Assembly: GCA_029945725.1 (NCBI GenBank)
Contig: JAQSDB010000008.1
Location: 372,001 to 436,000 of the forward strand
Length of the DNA stretch: 64,000 bases
Direction: 5' to 3'
Origin: a bacterium
GTDB lineage: Bacteria > Pseudomonadota > Gammaproteobacteria > Pseudomonadales > Moraxellaceae
This document shows, piece by piece, positions 17,917 through 26,665 of the stretch. A program made the translations under genes and the position numbers. Position 1 is the stretch's first letter. Each line of letters begins with the position of its first letter. Below the pieces are notes generated by a model that did not search any database, had not been told where the DNA came from, and saw nothing but the letters and a program-made list of their open reading frames with translations.

Positions 17917-18132
17917 ATGCCCTCCGTGAAAGTGAAAGAAGGCGAACCGTTTGACGTTGCACTGCGTCGCTTCAAGCGTTCCTGCGAAAAGGCCGGTGTT
18001 CTGGCTGATGTACGCAAGCGTGAATTCTTTGAAAAGCCGACCCAGGAACGCAAGCGCAAGGCTGCTGCCGCTGTAAAGCGTCACGCCAAGAAAGTGGCTC
18101 GCGAAAACCTGAAGACAGTCCGTCTTTACTGA
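17917..18132 (+). CDS. rpsU: 30S ribosomal protein S21
   Basis: A 71-residue, very basic protein identical in layout to S21: starts [20 protein letters not shown] and ends [19 protein letters not shown]21 binds the 30S platform near the anti-Shine-Dalgarno and aids initiation. A strong AAGGTGA site precedes the ATG. First gene of the macromolecular-synthesis group that also contains dnaG and rpoD. Confidence 0.98.
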   Translation: MPSVKVKEGEPFDVALRRFKRSCEKAGVLADVRKREFFEKPTQERKRKAAAAVKRHAKKVARENLKTVRLY

Positions 18133-18203
18133 TCCGGCACGGATCACTCTTCACTGAGCTGATCCGTAGCAAACAAAGCCGGGGCGCATGCTCCGGATTT
18201 GCC

Positions 18204-18235
18204 AGCGGCACATTTCCGATGTGCCGCTTTTTGTT
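18204..18235 (+). terminator. Terminator after rpsU
   Basis: Perfect 10-bp stem (18204-18213, 18219-18228), TTCCG loop and T-rich tail. It would let rpsU be made in excess of the downstream dnaG/rpoD messages. Confidence 0.85.
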
Positions 18236-18305
18236 TTTGTAGCTCCTGTTTGCGGCCCCTGCATTATTACTGCCCACGCCGCACCCGTCACGGATGGAAA
18301 AGCCC

Positions 18306-18752
18306 ATGTCTGCATTCAAAGCCGCACTGACTGATGCCATGAAAGACGCCATGCGCGCCCAGGACAAAGAGCGTCTGGGTGTGATCCGCATGGCACTCTC
18401 AGCCCTCAAGCAGATCGAGGTCGACGAGCGTGTTGAGCTGGACGATGCCCGCGTGCTCGCCATCATGGAAAAGCTGATCAAGCAGCGCCGTGAATCCGCA
18501 ACGGCTTTTGAGCAGGGCGGACGGCCTGAACTGGCCGCCAAGGAAAATACCGAGATTCTGGTGCTGCAAAGCTTTTTGCCGGCGCAACTGAGCGAAGCGG
18601 AAATCGACGCACTGATCAGCGAGGTGATTGCCTCGACCGGTGCCGCCTCTGCCCGTGACATGGGCCGCGTCATGAACGAGCTGAAACCAAAGCTTGCCGG
18701 CCGTGCCGACTCTGGCGCCGTGTCGCAAAAAGTGAAAGCACGTTTGAGCTAA
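18306..18752 (+). CDS. yqeY: GatB/YqeY domain-containing protein
   Basis: A 148-residue, all-alpha cytoplasmic protein of the YqeY family, related to the C-terminal tRNA-binding domain of GatB. Visible family features: KDAMRAQDKERLGVIRMALSA, the VDERVELDD segment, and LQSFLPAQLSEAEI followed by a glycine-poor C-terminal helical domain (GRVMNELKPKLAGRAD). Function is not established; a role in tRNA-dependent amidation or as a tRNA-binding factor is only suggested by homology. Start 18306 is preferred over 18294 because the AAAGCCC/GGAAAAG spacing and the family N terminus fit better. Its position between rpsU and dnaG is conserved in Pseudomonas. Confidence 0.92.
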   Translation: MSAFKAALTDAMKDAMRAQDKERLGVIRMALSALKQIEVDERVELDDARVLAIMEKLIKQRRESATAFEQGGRPELAAKENTEILVLQSFLPAQLSEAEIDALISEVIASTGAASARDMGRVMNELKPKLAGRADSGAVSQKVKARLS

Positions 18753-18755
18753 CCG

Positions 18756-18840
18756 GTTTTTCGTAGGAGCGGCTTTAGCCGCGAACATTAGGCTTGAGCC
18801 TTGGCGCACATTCGCGGCTAAAGCCGCTCCTACGAAAAAC
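18756..18840. repeat. Inverted-repeat element (REP-like), copy 2
   Basis: Perfect 30-bp arms (18756-18785, 18811-18840) with a 25-bp spacer; the core TAGGAGCGGCTTTAGCCGCG differs by one base (T for C) from the copy at 6471-6533. Located just after the yqeY stop and before dnaG. Confidence 0.92.
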
Positions 18841-18887
18841 AGCCGCAAAAGTGGCAGCGAAGACAAGCAGATCTCGAGACATTATTG

Positions 18888-20726
18888 ATGGCAGCATACG
18901 GCCGCATTCCTGAATCCTTTATCGACGATGTGCTGTTACGCACGGACATCGTCGATCTCATCGATTCACGGGTAAAGCTCAAGAAAGCCGGCAAGAATTA
19001 CGCCGCCTGCTGTCCGTTTCACCGCGAAAAATCTCCCTCCTTTACCGTCAGCCGCGAAAAACAGTTTTATTACTGTTTCGGCTGTGGCGCCTCGGGCAAT
19101 GCCGTCAGCTTCCTGATGGATTACGAGCGGAAAAGCTTTCTCGACAGCCTGAACGAACTCGCCGGCCGTGTCGGCCTTGACGTCCCCGACACCCGTGACC
19201 CCAATGCCCCGGTACGTGAATCGCAACAGCCTTTGTATGATCAACTGGAAACCGCGGCGAAATATTTCGAGCAGCAATTGCGCACGCATCGTGATCGCGA
19301 AAAAGCCGTAAATTATTTTAAAAAGCGCGGCCTCACCGGGCAAATCGCCAAACATTATCGTCTCGGCTACGCGCCGCCCGGCTGGGACAACCTGCTCAGC
19401 GCACTGGGCAGCAGCGAAGACGCCAGAAAAAACCTGCTGGCGGCAGGCCTGGTCGTCAAGCGCGAAGACACCAACCGCACCTATGACGCCATGCGTGATC
19501 GTGTGATTTTCCCCATCCGGGATTTCCGCGGCCGCGTGATTGCTTTCGGTGGCCGTGTACTCACCGATGAAAAGCCGAAATACCTGAACTCGCCGGAATC
19601 GCCGGTCTTTCACAAGGGCCAGGAGCTGTACGGTCTTTTTGAGGCGAAGCAGGCGCCAGGCAAACTCGAACGCGTGATCGTCGTTGAAGGCTATATGGAC
19701 GTGGTGGCGCTGGCGCAATACGGCATCACCTGTGCCGTCGCCACCCTCGGCACAGCCACCAGCACCACGCATATTGAACGCATCCTGCGTCTCGTACCGG
19801 AAGTCGTGTTCTGCTTTGACGGCGATGAAGCCGGCCGCAAGGCCGCCTGGCGAGCCCTCGAATCGGCGCTGCCAGCCATGCAGGACGGCAAGGGCGCGAC
19901 CTTCCTGTTCTTGCCTGCGGGCGAAGATCCGGATTCCCTGGTGCGCAAGGAAGGCACCGCCCGCTTCATGGATCGCGTGGAAAACGAAGCCGAGCCACTG
20001 GCCGACTTCCTGTTCCGGCATCTGGGCGAAGGCCTGAAACTGGACAGCATGGAAGGCCGCAGCCGCATTGCCATGCTCGCCAAACCGCTGATCGCAACCC
20101 TGCCCGACGGCCTCTACCGTGAAATGCTGCTGGGCAAGCTGGCCGAAATTACCCGCCTGGAAAAAGACACCCTGCGCGCCGCCGTACTGGATACGCCACC
20201 GATTCCTGCCACCCGGAGCGAGGCGCCCGCCCAGGTGGCGCAGGACATCGGAACCGAGGTTGTGCAACCCCGCACGCCACGACCGGCCCAGCGCCAGCCC
20301 CGTGCCCCGGCCAGAGTGCAAACCGTGAGCCTGGCCGATCGCGCCGTACGCCTGCTGCTGCAAAATCCGCAGCAGGCCAGCCTGACCACGAGCGCAGAAC
20401 TCACCCTTCTGGGCCAGGCCACAGACTCCCTGCTGGTGGAACTGGTCAGCCTGCTGGAAGAAAGCCCGGGCATCAGTACACCTGCCCTGCTCGGCGCCTG
20501 GCATGGGACGACACAGGGCGAAGCACTGACCGCGCTGGCGGCCAGCGAGTTCCTGACGCCCGATACCGGACTGGACCGCGAGTTCCGTGATGTACTCCAC
20601 GCCCTCAAGCTTGAGGCCATGGAAGTTGAGCTGCGTGCCAGCGACGATCTTGAGACCATTGACCGCCTGAAACGCGCCATCGAAAATCTCAAACGGGAGG
20701 TCGCCGAGGCCTCCCGGCAGCATTGA
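18888..20726 (+). CDS. dnaG: DNA primase
   Basis: DnaG makes RNA primers at the replication fork and docks on DnaB (also encoded in this window at 56954). The 612-residue product has the CHC2 zinc-binding domain (C42, H45, C63, C66 in CPFH and [10 protein letters not shown]), the primase core with RVIFPIRD and GGRVL, and the TOPRIM motifs [11 protein letters not shown] and [11 protein letters not shown], followed by a variable linker and a helical C-terminal helicase-interaction domain. ATG 18888 is used rather than the overlapping TTG at 18885. Confidence 0.97.
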   Translation: MAAYGRIPESFIDDVLLRTDIVDLIDSRVKLKKAGKNYAACCPFHREKSPSFTVSREKQFYYCFGCGASGNAVSFLMDYERKSFLDSLNELAGRVGLDVPDTRDPNAPVRESQQPLYDQLETAAKYFEQQLRTHRDREKAVNYFKKRGLTGQIAKHYRLGYAPPGWDNLLSALGSSEDARKNLLAAGLVVKREDTNRTYDAMRDRVIFPIRDFRGRVIAFGGRVLTDEKPKYLNSPESPVFHKGQELYGLFEAKQAPGKLERVIVVEGYMDVVALAQYGITCAVATLGTATSTTHIERILRLVPEVVFCFDGDEAGRKAAWRALESALPAMQDGKGATFLFLPAGEDPDSLVRKEGTARFMDRVENEAEPLADFLFRHLGEGLKLDSMEGRSRIAMLAKPLIATLPDGLYREMLLGKLAEITRLEKDTLRAAVLDTPPIPATRSEAPAQVAQDIGTEVVQPRTPRPAQRQPRAPARVQTVSLADRAVRLLLQNPQQASLTTSAELTLLGQATDSLLVELVSLLEESPGISTPALLGAWHGTTQGEALTALAASEFLTPDTGLDREFRDVLHALKLEAMEVELRASDDLETIDRLKRAIENLKREVAEASRQH

Positions 20727-20822
20727 AAAAGCCACCGGATCCCCCATATCAGCTATACCGGAAGAACCCGACAACCACCCGCTTCAAGCGCATATCGACT
20801 GGCTCCGCAGAGGGGCCGCGGG

Positions 20823-20828
20823 TATAAT
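20823..20828 (+). promoter_or_regulatory. Likely -10 element upstream of rpoD
   Basis: A perfect TATAAT in the 238-bp dnaG-rpoD gap, 137 bp before the rpoD start. The -35 at the expected distance is poor (TGGCTC region, about 20800-20805), so strength is uncertain. The gap shows no other gene. Confidence 0.5.
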
Positions 20829-20964
20829 CCGCCGCTTGCCCAATGGCAGACCCCGATTCCAGCCAGAAAGCACCAGGGTTTTTTCTGGTTTCGCCGGGTC
20901 TCCGCCAGACTGCTGGCAGCACTTTTCGCCACAGCACTTTCTTGCAGCACCACGAGAACGACAG

Positions 20965-22860
20965 ATGAATATTATCCCCGACAAAGAAAAGCAGAAATCC
21001 CAACTGAAAGAGCTGATTGCCAAGGGCAAGGAGCAGGGATATCTCACTTATGCCGAGGTCAATGATCACCTTCCCGAGTCGGTGACTGAAACCGAGCAGA
21101 TCGAAGACATCATCCAGATGGTCAACGATCTCGGCATTCCCGTGCACGAACGCGCACCTGAAGCCGATGATCTTTTGCTGGAAGAAACGCCGGATGCCAG
21201 CGACGACGAAGTGGCCGCCGAAGAAGCGGCTGCCGTTCTCGCCTCCGTGGAAAACGAACCCGGCCGCACTACCGATCCCGTGCGCATGTATATGCGCGAA
21301 ATGGGCACGGTTGAACTGCTGACCCGCGAAGGCGAAATCGCCATTGCCAAGCGCATTGAAGAAGGCATTCGTGAAGTCCTGCAGTCCATGGCCTACTGGC
21401 CCGGTGCTGTCGCCGGCATTATCGAGGAATTCGCCAGATTTGAAGCCGGCGAACGCCGTCTCAATGAAATCATTGCCGGTTATCTCGACCCGAATGATGA
21501 CGGTAACGCTGCCGTAAAAGGCCCCGAAGCAGAAGTTGAAGTTGAAGAAGAAGTCGTCATTGCCGGAATCGTTCCCAAGGAAAAAGTCGCCGGCGAAGAA
21601 GAAGATGGCGACGGCACCGCCGATGATGAAGAAGAAGCCGATACCGGCCTCGACCCGATTCTCGCCGCAGAACGCTTCAATAATCTTAAAAAGCTGTATC
21701 TGAAAGTCCAGGCCGCCCTGAAAAAGCACGGCCCGGAAGGCAAAACCGTCGCCAAGGGCATGGAAGAGCTGGCCGAACAGTTCACCATCTTCAAGTTCAC
21801 GCCACGTCTTTTCGATGGCATCGGTAACGGCATTCGTGGCGTTCTCGCCGATGTGCGCGCACAGGAGCGCACCATCATGAACGTGTGTGTGCGGCGCGCG
21901 CGCATGGATCGCAAACACTTCATTGATGAGTTCCCGGGCAACGAAACCAATCTGGAATGGATCGACAAGCAGATCGGCACCAAGAAAGCCTTTGCCAAAA
22001 CCCTCGATGCCTATCGTGACGAAGTACTGCGCGCCCAACGACGCCTGATCTCCATCCAGGAAGAAGTCGGCCTGGACATTGCCGACATCAAGGAAATCAA
22101 TCGTCGCATGTCGATTGGTGAAGCCAAGGCTCGGCGCGCCAAGAAGGAAATGGTCGAGGCCAACCTGCGCCTCGTGATTTCCATCGCCAAGAAGTACACC
22201 AATCGTGGCCTGCAGTTCCTTGACCTGATCCAGGAAGGCAATATCGGCCTGATGAAAGCCGTCGATAAATTCGAATACCGTCGCGGCTACAAGTTCTCGA
22301 CCTATGCTACCTGGTGGATTCGCCAGGCCATCACACGTTCGATTGCTGACCAGGCGCGCACCATCCGTATTCCCGTGCACATGATTGAAACCATCAACAA
22401 GCTCAATCGTGTGTCACGCCAGATGCTGCAGGAAATGGGGCGTGAACCCACGCCTGAAGAACTGGGCGTGCGCCTTGACATGCCGGAAGACAAGGTCCGC
22501 AAGGTGCTGAAGATTGCGAAAGAGCCCATCTCGATGGAAACCCCCATCGGTGATGATGAAGACTCGCATCTGGGCGACTTCATCGAGGATTCCACCATGG
22601 AATCCCCGATTGATGCCGCCACCGCCGAAGGCCTGCGTGAAGCCACACGTGAAGTGCTGGCCAATCTGACGCAACGTGAAGCCAAGGTGCTGCGCATGCG
22701 TTTTGGTATCGACATGAACACGGACCACACCCTGGAAGAAGTCGGCAAGCAGTTCGACGTCACCCGCGAGCGCATCCGCCAGATTGAAGCCAAGGCCCTA
22801 CGCAAGCTGCGACACCCGTCCCGCTCCGAGCACCTGCGCTCATTCCTCGACACGGAATAA
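20965..22860 (+). CDS. rpoD: RNA polymerase sigma factor RpoD (sigma-70)
   Basis: The primary sigma factor. The 631-residue product has region 1.1 ([19 protein letters not shown]), the 1.2 motif [11 protein letters not shown], a long acidic non-conserved region (about residues 180-225, rich in Glu/Asp), region 2 with [25 protein letters not shown] and [10 protein letters not shown] (-10 recognition), region 3, and region 4 with [20 protein letters not shown] (-35 recognition). ATG 20965 matches the family start and follows ACGACAG-type weak ribosome-binding sequence. An intrinsic terminator follows at once. Confidence 0.98.
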   Translation: MNIIPDKEKQKSQLKELIAKGKEQGYLTYAEVNDHLPESVTETEQIEDIIQMVNDLGIPVHERAPEADDLLLEETPDASDDEVAAEEAAAVLASVENEPGRTTDPVRMYMREMGTVELLTREGEIAIAKRIEEGIREVLQSMAYWPGAVAGIIEEFARFEAGERRLNEIIAGYLDPNDDGNAAVKGPEAEVEVEEEVVIAGIVPKEKVAGEEEDGDGTADDEEEADTGLDPILAAERFNNLKKLYLKVQAALKKHGPEGKTVAKGMEELAEQFTIFKFTPRLFDGIGNGIRGVLADVRAQERTIMNVCVRRARMDRKHFIDEFPGNETNLEWIDKQIGTKKAFAKTLDAYRDEVLRAQRRLISIQEEVGLDIADIKEINRRMSIGEAKARRAKKEMVEANLRLVISIAKKYTNRGLQFLDLIQEGNIGLMKAVDKFEYRRGYKFSTYATWWIRQAITRSIADQARTIRIPVHMIETINKLNRVSRQMLQEMGREPTPEELGVRLDMPEDKVRKVLKIAKEPISMETPIGDDEDSHLGDFIEDSTMESPIDAATAEGLREATREVLANLTQREAKVLRMRFGIDMNTDHTLEEVGKQFDVTRERIRQIEAKALRKLRHPSRSEHLRSFLDTE

Positions 22861-22867
22861 GCCGGAT

Positions 22868-22901
22868 AAAAAAACGCCCCGTGATCGGGGTGTTTTTTTT
22901 T
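22868..22901 (+). terminator. Terminator after rpoD
   Basis: A7-run, C/G-rich stem with TGAT loop, then a T-run of nine; stem arms at about 22875-22881 and 22886-22892, starting eight bases after the rpoD stop. Confidence 0.9.
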
Positions 22902-23009
22902 GGCAGAATATCCGTCCCGTCCAGACACTGCGGTTCAGCGCGACAATAACGCAAAGAGCGCCAGAACAAACCCTGTCATGAACACCAGAATTTCCGGAGC
23001 CCGCCAGCA

Positions 23010-23552
23010 ATGACCACGCCAGCACCGATCAAGCCCCTGTCCAGCCTGATTTTCATGAGCCGCTGGCTGCAGCTCCCCCTTTACCTGGGCCTGATAGTGG
23101 CGCAAACCGTGTATGCCGGCATTTTCCTGAAAGAAGTCTGGCATCTGGTCAGCCATGCCAGCGAACTCACGGAAGTCGCCATCATGCTGATCGTACTAAG
23201 CCTGATTGATGTCGTGATGGTGTCCAACCTGCTCATCATGGTGATTATCGGCGGCTATGAAACCTTTGTGTCGCGTCTTGGCCTTGAAAATCATCCCGAT
23301 GAACCGGAATGGCTGGATCATGTGAATGCCGGTTTGCTCAAGGTGAAACTGGCCATGGCGCTGATCAGCATTTCCTCCATTCACCTGCTCAAGACCTTTA
23401 TCGAGGCTGATGCCCATGCCAATGACAAAATCATGTGGCAGGTCATTATTCATATCGCCTTCCTCGCCTCGGCCCTGGTCATGGCCTGGGTCGACAAGAT
23501 CAGCACCCCGTCGCACCCGCTGCCGGGCAGTCCGCCGGCCGGCGCGCATTGA
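23010..23552 (+). CDS. YqhA/UPF0114 family inner-membrane protein
   Basis: A 180-residue protein with four hydrophobic segments (about residues 18-42, 55-82, 108-128, 140-162). The pattern SLIDVVMVSNLLIMVIIGGYETFVSR and the following KLAMALISISSIHLLK is the UPF0114/YqhA signature. Function unknown. Stands alone between the rpoD terminator and a tRNA gene; the final ten residues are proline-rich and cytoplasmic-looking. Confidence 0.85.
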   Translation: MTTPAPIKPLSSLIFMSRWLQLPLYLGLIVAQTVYAGIFLKEVWHLVSHASELTEVAIMLIVLSLIDVVMVSNLLIMVIIGGYETFVSRLGLENHPDEPEWLDHVNAGLLKVKLAMALISISSIHLLKTFIEADAHANDKIMWQVIIHIAFLASALVMAWVDKISTPSHPLPGSPPAGAH

Positions 23553-23624
23553 AATTGTTCCGTCTGAAGCCCGGCACTTGCCTGTGGCGGGCTTCAGTTG
23601 CGCGGGGTTTTCGTTATACTCGCG

Positions 23625-23630
23625 CCCCAC
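23625..23630 (+). promoter_or_regulatory. -10 element of the tRNA promoter
   Basis: TATACT followed directly by the G/C-rich discriminator CGCGCCCC, the arrangement typical of stringently controlled stable-RNA promoters. It lies 13 bp before the tRNA. No clear -35 at 17 bp. Confidence 0.5.
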
Positions 23631-23642
23631 AGTACACACTAT

Positions 23643-23719
23643 GGGCCTGTAGCTCAGTTGGTTAGAGCAGAGGACTCATAATCCTTTGGTCGACGGTTCA
23701 AGTCCGTCCGGGCCCACCA
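23643..23719 (+). tRNA. tRNA with CAU anticodon, probably tRNA-Ile2 (lysidine type)
   Basis: A 77-nt cloverleaf with encoded CCA: acceptor GGGCCTG pairs with CGGGCCC, D-loop AGCTCAGTTGGTTAGAGC, anticodon loop CTCATAA, T-arm GACGGTTCAAGTCCGTC. The CAT anticodon can mean elongator Met, initiator Met or Ile2. The initiator is excluded because G1-C72 is paired. The acceptor has C4-G69 and C5-G68, the base pairs recognised by lysidine synthetase TilS, and the anticodon-arm/variable region resembles E. coli Ile2 more than elongator Met, so Ile2 reading AUA is favoured. Confidence 0.9.
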
Positions 23720-23964
23720 CTTACCTCCGCAGCAACAATACCCGAATTGCCCCTGCCCCGCCGGGCACTCCCTGAAAAACGGAACACCCCGCCGGTCGGG
23801 TGTAAATTCCGTGCAAGCCTGCCAGGCATGAACACGTACCGCCTGCCGATAAAAAGATAGGGAAAACCCGAGCCTCCGGCATAAAATCAGGCGGCATATC
23901 TGGCCCATGCCAGTACGCACAGCCATGGGCACCCTCACTCGCTTCGACACGGATCGTCAGACAG

Positions 23965-24795
23965 ATGAAGCAGCCGACGCTACTTTCGTATCAGAACTAT
24001 CGCTACCTGAAGCTCGCTTCACTGTTAGCCATAGCCTCGATGCTGGCCTACATCGCGCACAACCCCTCGGTCAAGCCGAGTGGGGGCACCTGGCTCGGCT
24101 ACACTCTGGGGACGATCGGCACCCTCATCATTCTTTTGCTGCTGGCCTTTGGCATTCGCAAGCGCAGCTACCAGTCCACACTGGGTAAACTGCAGGGCTG
24201 GCTCTCCGCGCACATCTATCTCGGCGCCGCTCTCGTCATCGTCGCCACCCTGCACAGCGGTTTTGAATTCGGCTGGAATATTCACACCCTGGCCTACGTG
24301 CTCACCCTGCTGGTCGTCGCCAGCGGCTTCTGGGGCATGTATTTCTATATCCGCAATCCGGCCCGCATGAGCGCCGCCTTGCGCGGAGAAACACTGGAAC
24401 AGCATTTGCTGGCCATTGCCGAGATCGACAACCATTCACGCACGCTGGCGATGAATCACTACGATCATGTCAATCAAGCCTTGCTGGCCTCCAATAACGC
24501 ACCGCTGTTTGAAAACTTCTGGCAGCAGTTTTCCGGCAAGAACCCGCAGTGCCGCACGGCGGCTGTCACCAGCCTGCTCATCGCCAGCACGGAAAAAATG
24601 ACCGGCGAGCAGGCCAAGATCAATGCCGCCGTCTATGAACTGCAACTACAGAAGCTGGCCCGCCTCAATCGCCTGCGCCATTACACCCGCCTGAAAACCT
24701 GGGTTGATTCCTGGCTCATCGTGCATGTGCCCTTGTCGATTGCGCTGCTGGCCGCACTGACAGCGCATATCGTTTCCGTTTTCTTCTACTGGTAG
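23965..24795 (+). CDS. Di-heme cytochrome b-like membrane protein, first gene of the multihaem cluster
   Basis: A 276-residue inner-membrane protein with about five transmembrane helices. Two helices each carry a pair of histidines 14 residues apart: H83/H97 and H254/H268. That is the bis-histidine spacing used by quinone-linked cytochromes b and ferric-reductase/NOX-type membrane domains to hold two b haems across the membrane. A third histidine (H107) is nearby, and a helical cytoplasmic or periplasmic loop (about 130-245) separates the two haem helices. I cannot place it in a named family. It is followed after 10 bp by a membrane-anchored ten-haem cytochrome, so a role as quinol oxidase/quinone reductase feeding or draining that cytochrome is a reasonable inference. 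Confidence 0.75.
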   Translation: MKQPTLLSYQNYRYLKLASLLAIASMLAYIAHNPSVKPSGGTWLGYTLGTIGTLIILLLLAFGIRKRSYQSTLGKLQGWLSAHIYLGAALVIVATLHSGFEFGWNIHTLAYVLTLLVVASGFWGMYFYIRNPARMSAALRGETLEQHLLAIAEIDNHSRTLAMNHYDHVNQALLASNNAPLFENFWQQFSGKNPQCRTAAVTSLLIASTEKMTGEQAKINAAVYELQLQKLARLNRLRHYTRLKTWVDSWLIVHVPLSIALLAALTAHIVSVFFYW

Positions 24796-24805
24796 TGGTG
24801 ATTCC

Positions 24806-26665
24806 GTGAAAGTCCTTGTCACCACTGTTACGCGCTCCCCCAGGGGCAACCCGATGCGGTCTACCCGCGAGCTGAATGCCGAGCAGATCCGGCTGGGGCG
24901 CGGTGCCGAGTGCGAGCTGAGACTGGCGGACCCGCGCGTTCCGATTCATGCCCGCACCATTCTGCCCGGCAAAAACGGCGCACAGATGTATGAAGTGACC
25001 GAGCAGAATGCCGATGTCACGGCGGTGTATCAGGCGCCGCAGGCACTCAACCCCGGCACCTCGCTGAAAATCGGCCCCTTCCAGCTTGATGTCACGGAGC
25101 CCGGCAGCGCCGACCTCGCTCTCACCATCGAGCTGGTACAGGCGCTGCCGGAAAATTCAAAAGCCGTGGACAAGGCCGTATTCTTTCGCGCAACGCGCCT
25201 GCCGGTTTCACGACGACTGCTGGCATGGGCGCTGTTCCTGCCCATTCTCGCCGGCTTCCTGATCCTGCCTGCACTGAACTTCTTTTTTAACAACCAGAGT
25301 GATGCCCCCAAAAAAATAACGATGGGTGAATCGCGCGCCCTGCATCAGGTAAAAAAAGTGGTGGCGATCGCCGGTGACGGTTCCTGGAATCCCGGCGAGC
25401 TGGCCGCAGGACACCAGGCCTTCGCCAGCAACTGCAAGGCCTGCCACAGCGCATCCTTCACGCGCGTGCAGGATGCGGACTGCAAAGCCTGTCATCAAAA
25501 CATGGGCAGCCATGTCAGCCCGAAAACCGGCCATGTTGCCGCCCTTGATGAAACCCGCTGCGCCAGTTGCCATCGGGATCACCAGGGCGCGCTGGGTTTG
25601 CAGCAGCAGAATACCCATTACTTCATGGGCGAATGCGCCTCCTGCCATGGCAACATCAAGGCGAGCCTGGCCACTGCCCGCAGCGGCAACGTCAGCGACT
25701 TTGCCCGCGAACATCCTGAATTCCGTGTCATGGCAAACACCGGCCCCGGCAAAAACGACATGGCGCGCCTGCGCCTGCCCGACACCGGCATGCTCAGGGA
25801 AAAAAGCACACTCAAGTTCCCGCATGATGTGCACCTCAATCCCAAAGGCGTGAACGGCCCGCAAGGACGCATCAAAACCGGTTGCGCCAGCTGTCACGTC
25901 CCCGACAGCCGCGGCACCGGTTTCAAACCGGTCACGATGAAAGAACACTGCCAGTCCTGCCATGAATTACGTTTTGAACTGGCTGCGCCCGAGCGCCAGG
26001 TAGCACACGGCAGCGTCAGCGATGTCATGACCACGCTGCGCGAGTTCTACAGCTATATCGCCGTGAACGGCATCGTCCTGAATCGTCCTCAAGGCAATGC
26101 AGCGACGGAGCAGCCCCTGCGCGGCCTGCCCGGCAAACCGTTAACGGCGGCCATACGGCTCAGCAGCAGCGCTGATGTCGACAACGAGGTTCATCACGCC
26201 GCCACGGAGATTTTCGAAAAGACGTCCTGTTTCAGCTGCCACGAAATCTCGCGCACGACCACCGCAAGCGGTGCCGCATCCTGGGTGATCAGCCCGGTCA
26301 AGCCGGCACCGGCACGCATGGCGGCTGCCCGCTTCTCGCATGACAAACATGCCATGGCATCCTGTGAAAGCTGTCACGCCGCTCCCGCATCAAAGTCGTC
26401 ACACGATGTGCTGATGCCGAAAATAGACAGCTGTCGCCGCTGTCATGCCGGCAACAAGGCCGAGCCGAAAAAGATTGTTTCCAACTGCGGGCTTTGCCAT
26501 GACTTCCATGTCAATGCGCGCAGCGAAATGCCGTGGAGCAGCAATAAAAAAGACCATGCCGTGACATGGCCTTCGGCCCGTGATGCCGCACTCCTGCACG
26601 CCGGCACGGCATTACCGGCACTTGCGTCCCCGCCTCACCCCGCCCCCCTGGCGCCACGGCCATGA
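24806..26665 (+). CDS. FHA-like domain/transmembrane/decahaem cytochrome c fusion
   Basis: A 619-residue protein with GTG start. Residues about 25-100 resemble a forkhead-associated domain (IRLGRGAECELRL, then IHARTI), although the phosphothreonine-contacting serine position is not conserved. One transmembrane helix follows (about 138-160, LLAWALFLPILAGFLILPAL). The C-terminal part would be periplasmic and carries ten CxxCH haem c motifs (starting near residues 210, 226, 252, 277, 359, 381, 474, 519, 542 and 560), several spaced 15-26 residues as in cytochrome c3-like folds. The topology puts the FHA-like domain in the cytoplasm. The stop overlaps the next start (ATGA). An internal ATG at codon 17 would delete part of the FHA-like region. 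Confidence 0.85.
   Translation: MKVLVTTVTRSPRGNPMRSTRELNAEQIRLGRGAECELRLADPRVPIHARTILPGKNGAQMYEVTEQNADVTAVYQAPQALNPGTSLKIGPFQLDVTEPGSADLALTIELVQALPENSKAVDKAVFFRATRLPVSRRLLAWALFLPILAGFLILPALNFFFNNQSDAPKKITMGESRALHQVKKVVAIAGDGSWNPGELAAGHQAFASNCKACHSASFTRVQDADCKACHQNMGSHVSPKTGHVAALDETRCASCHRDHQGALGLQQQNTHYFMGECASCHGNIKASLATARSGNVSDFAREHPEFRVMANTGPGKNDMARLRLPDTGMLREKSTLKFPHDVHLNPKGVNGPQGRIKTGCASCHVPDSRGTGFKPVTMKEHCQSCHELRFELAAPERQVAHGSVSDVMTTLREFYSYIAVNGIVLNRPQGNAATEQPLRGLPGKPLTAAIRLSSSADVDNEVHHAATEIFEKTSCFSCHEISRTTTASGAASWVISPVKPAPARMAAARFSHDKHAMASCESCHAAPASKSSHDVLMPKIDSCRRCHAGNKAEPKKIVSNCGLCHDFHVNARSEMPWSSNKKDHAVTWPSARDAALLHAGTALPALASPPHPAPLAPRP

Noticed and set aside
18966-20774. 602-codon antisense frame across dnaG
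   Set aside because: Antisense to a clear dnaG; such long frames result from high GC. Same reasoning for the 543-codon frame opposite rpoD (20749-22380).
21505-21640. Acidic stretch in rpoD as a possible insertion or frameshift
   Set aside because: The reading frame is intact and primary sigma factors normally have an acidic, variable non-conserved region here.
23654-23950. 98-codon minus-strand frame ending ARTDLNRRPKDYESSALTN
   Set aside because: Its C-terminal part is just the antisense translation of the tRNA gene, a well-known false protein; the rest has no ribosome-binding site or family pattern.
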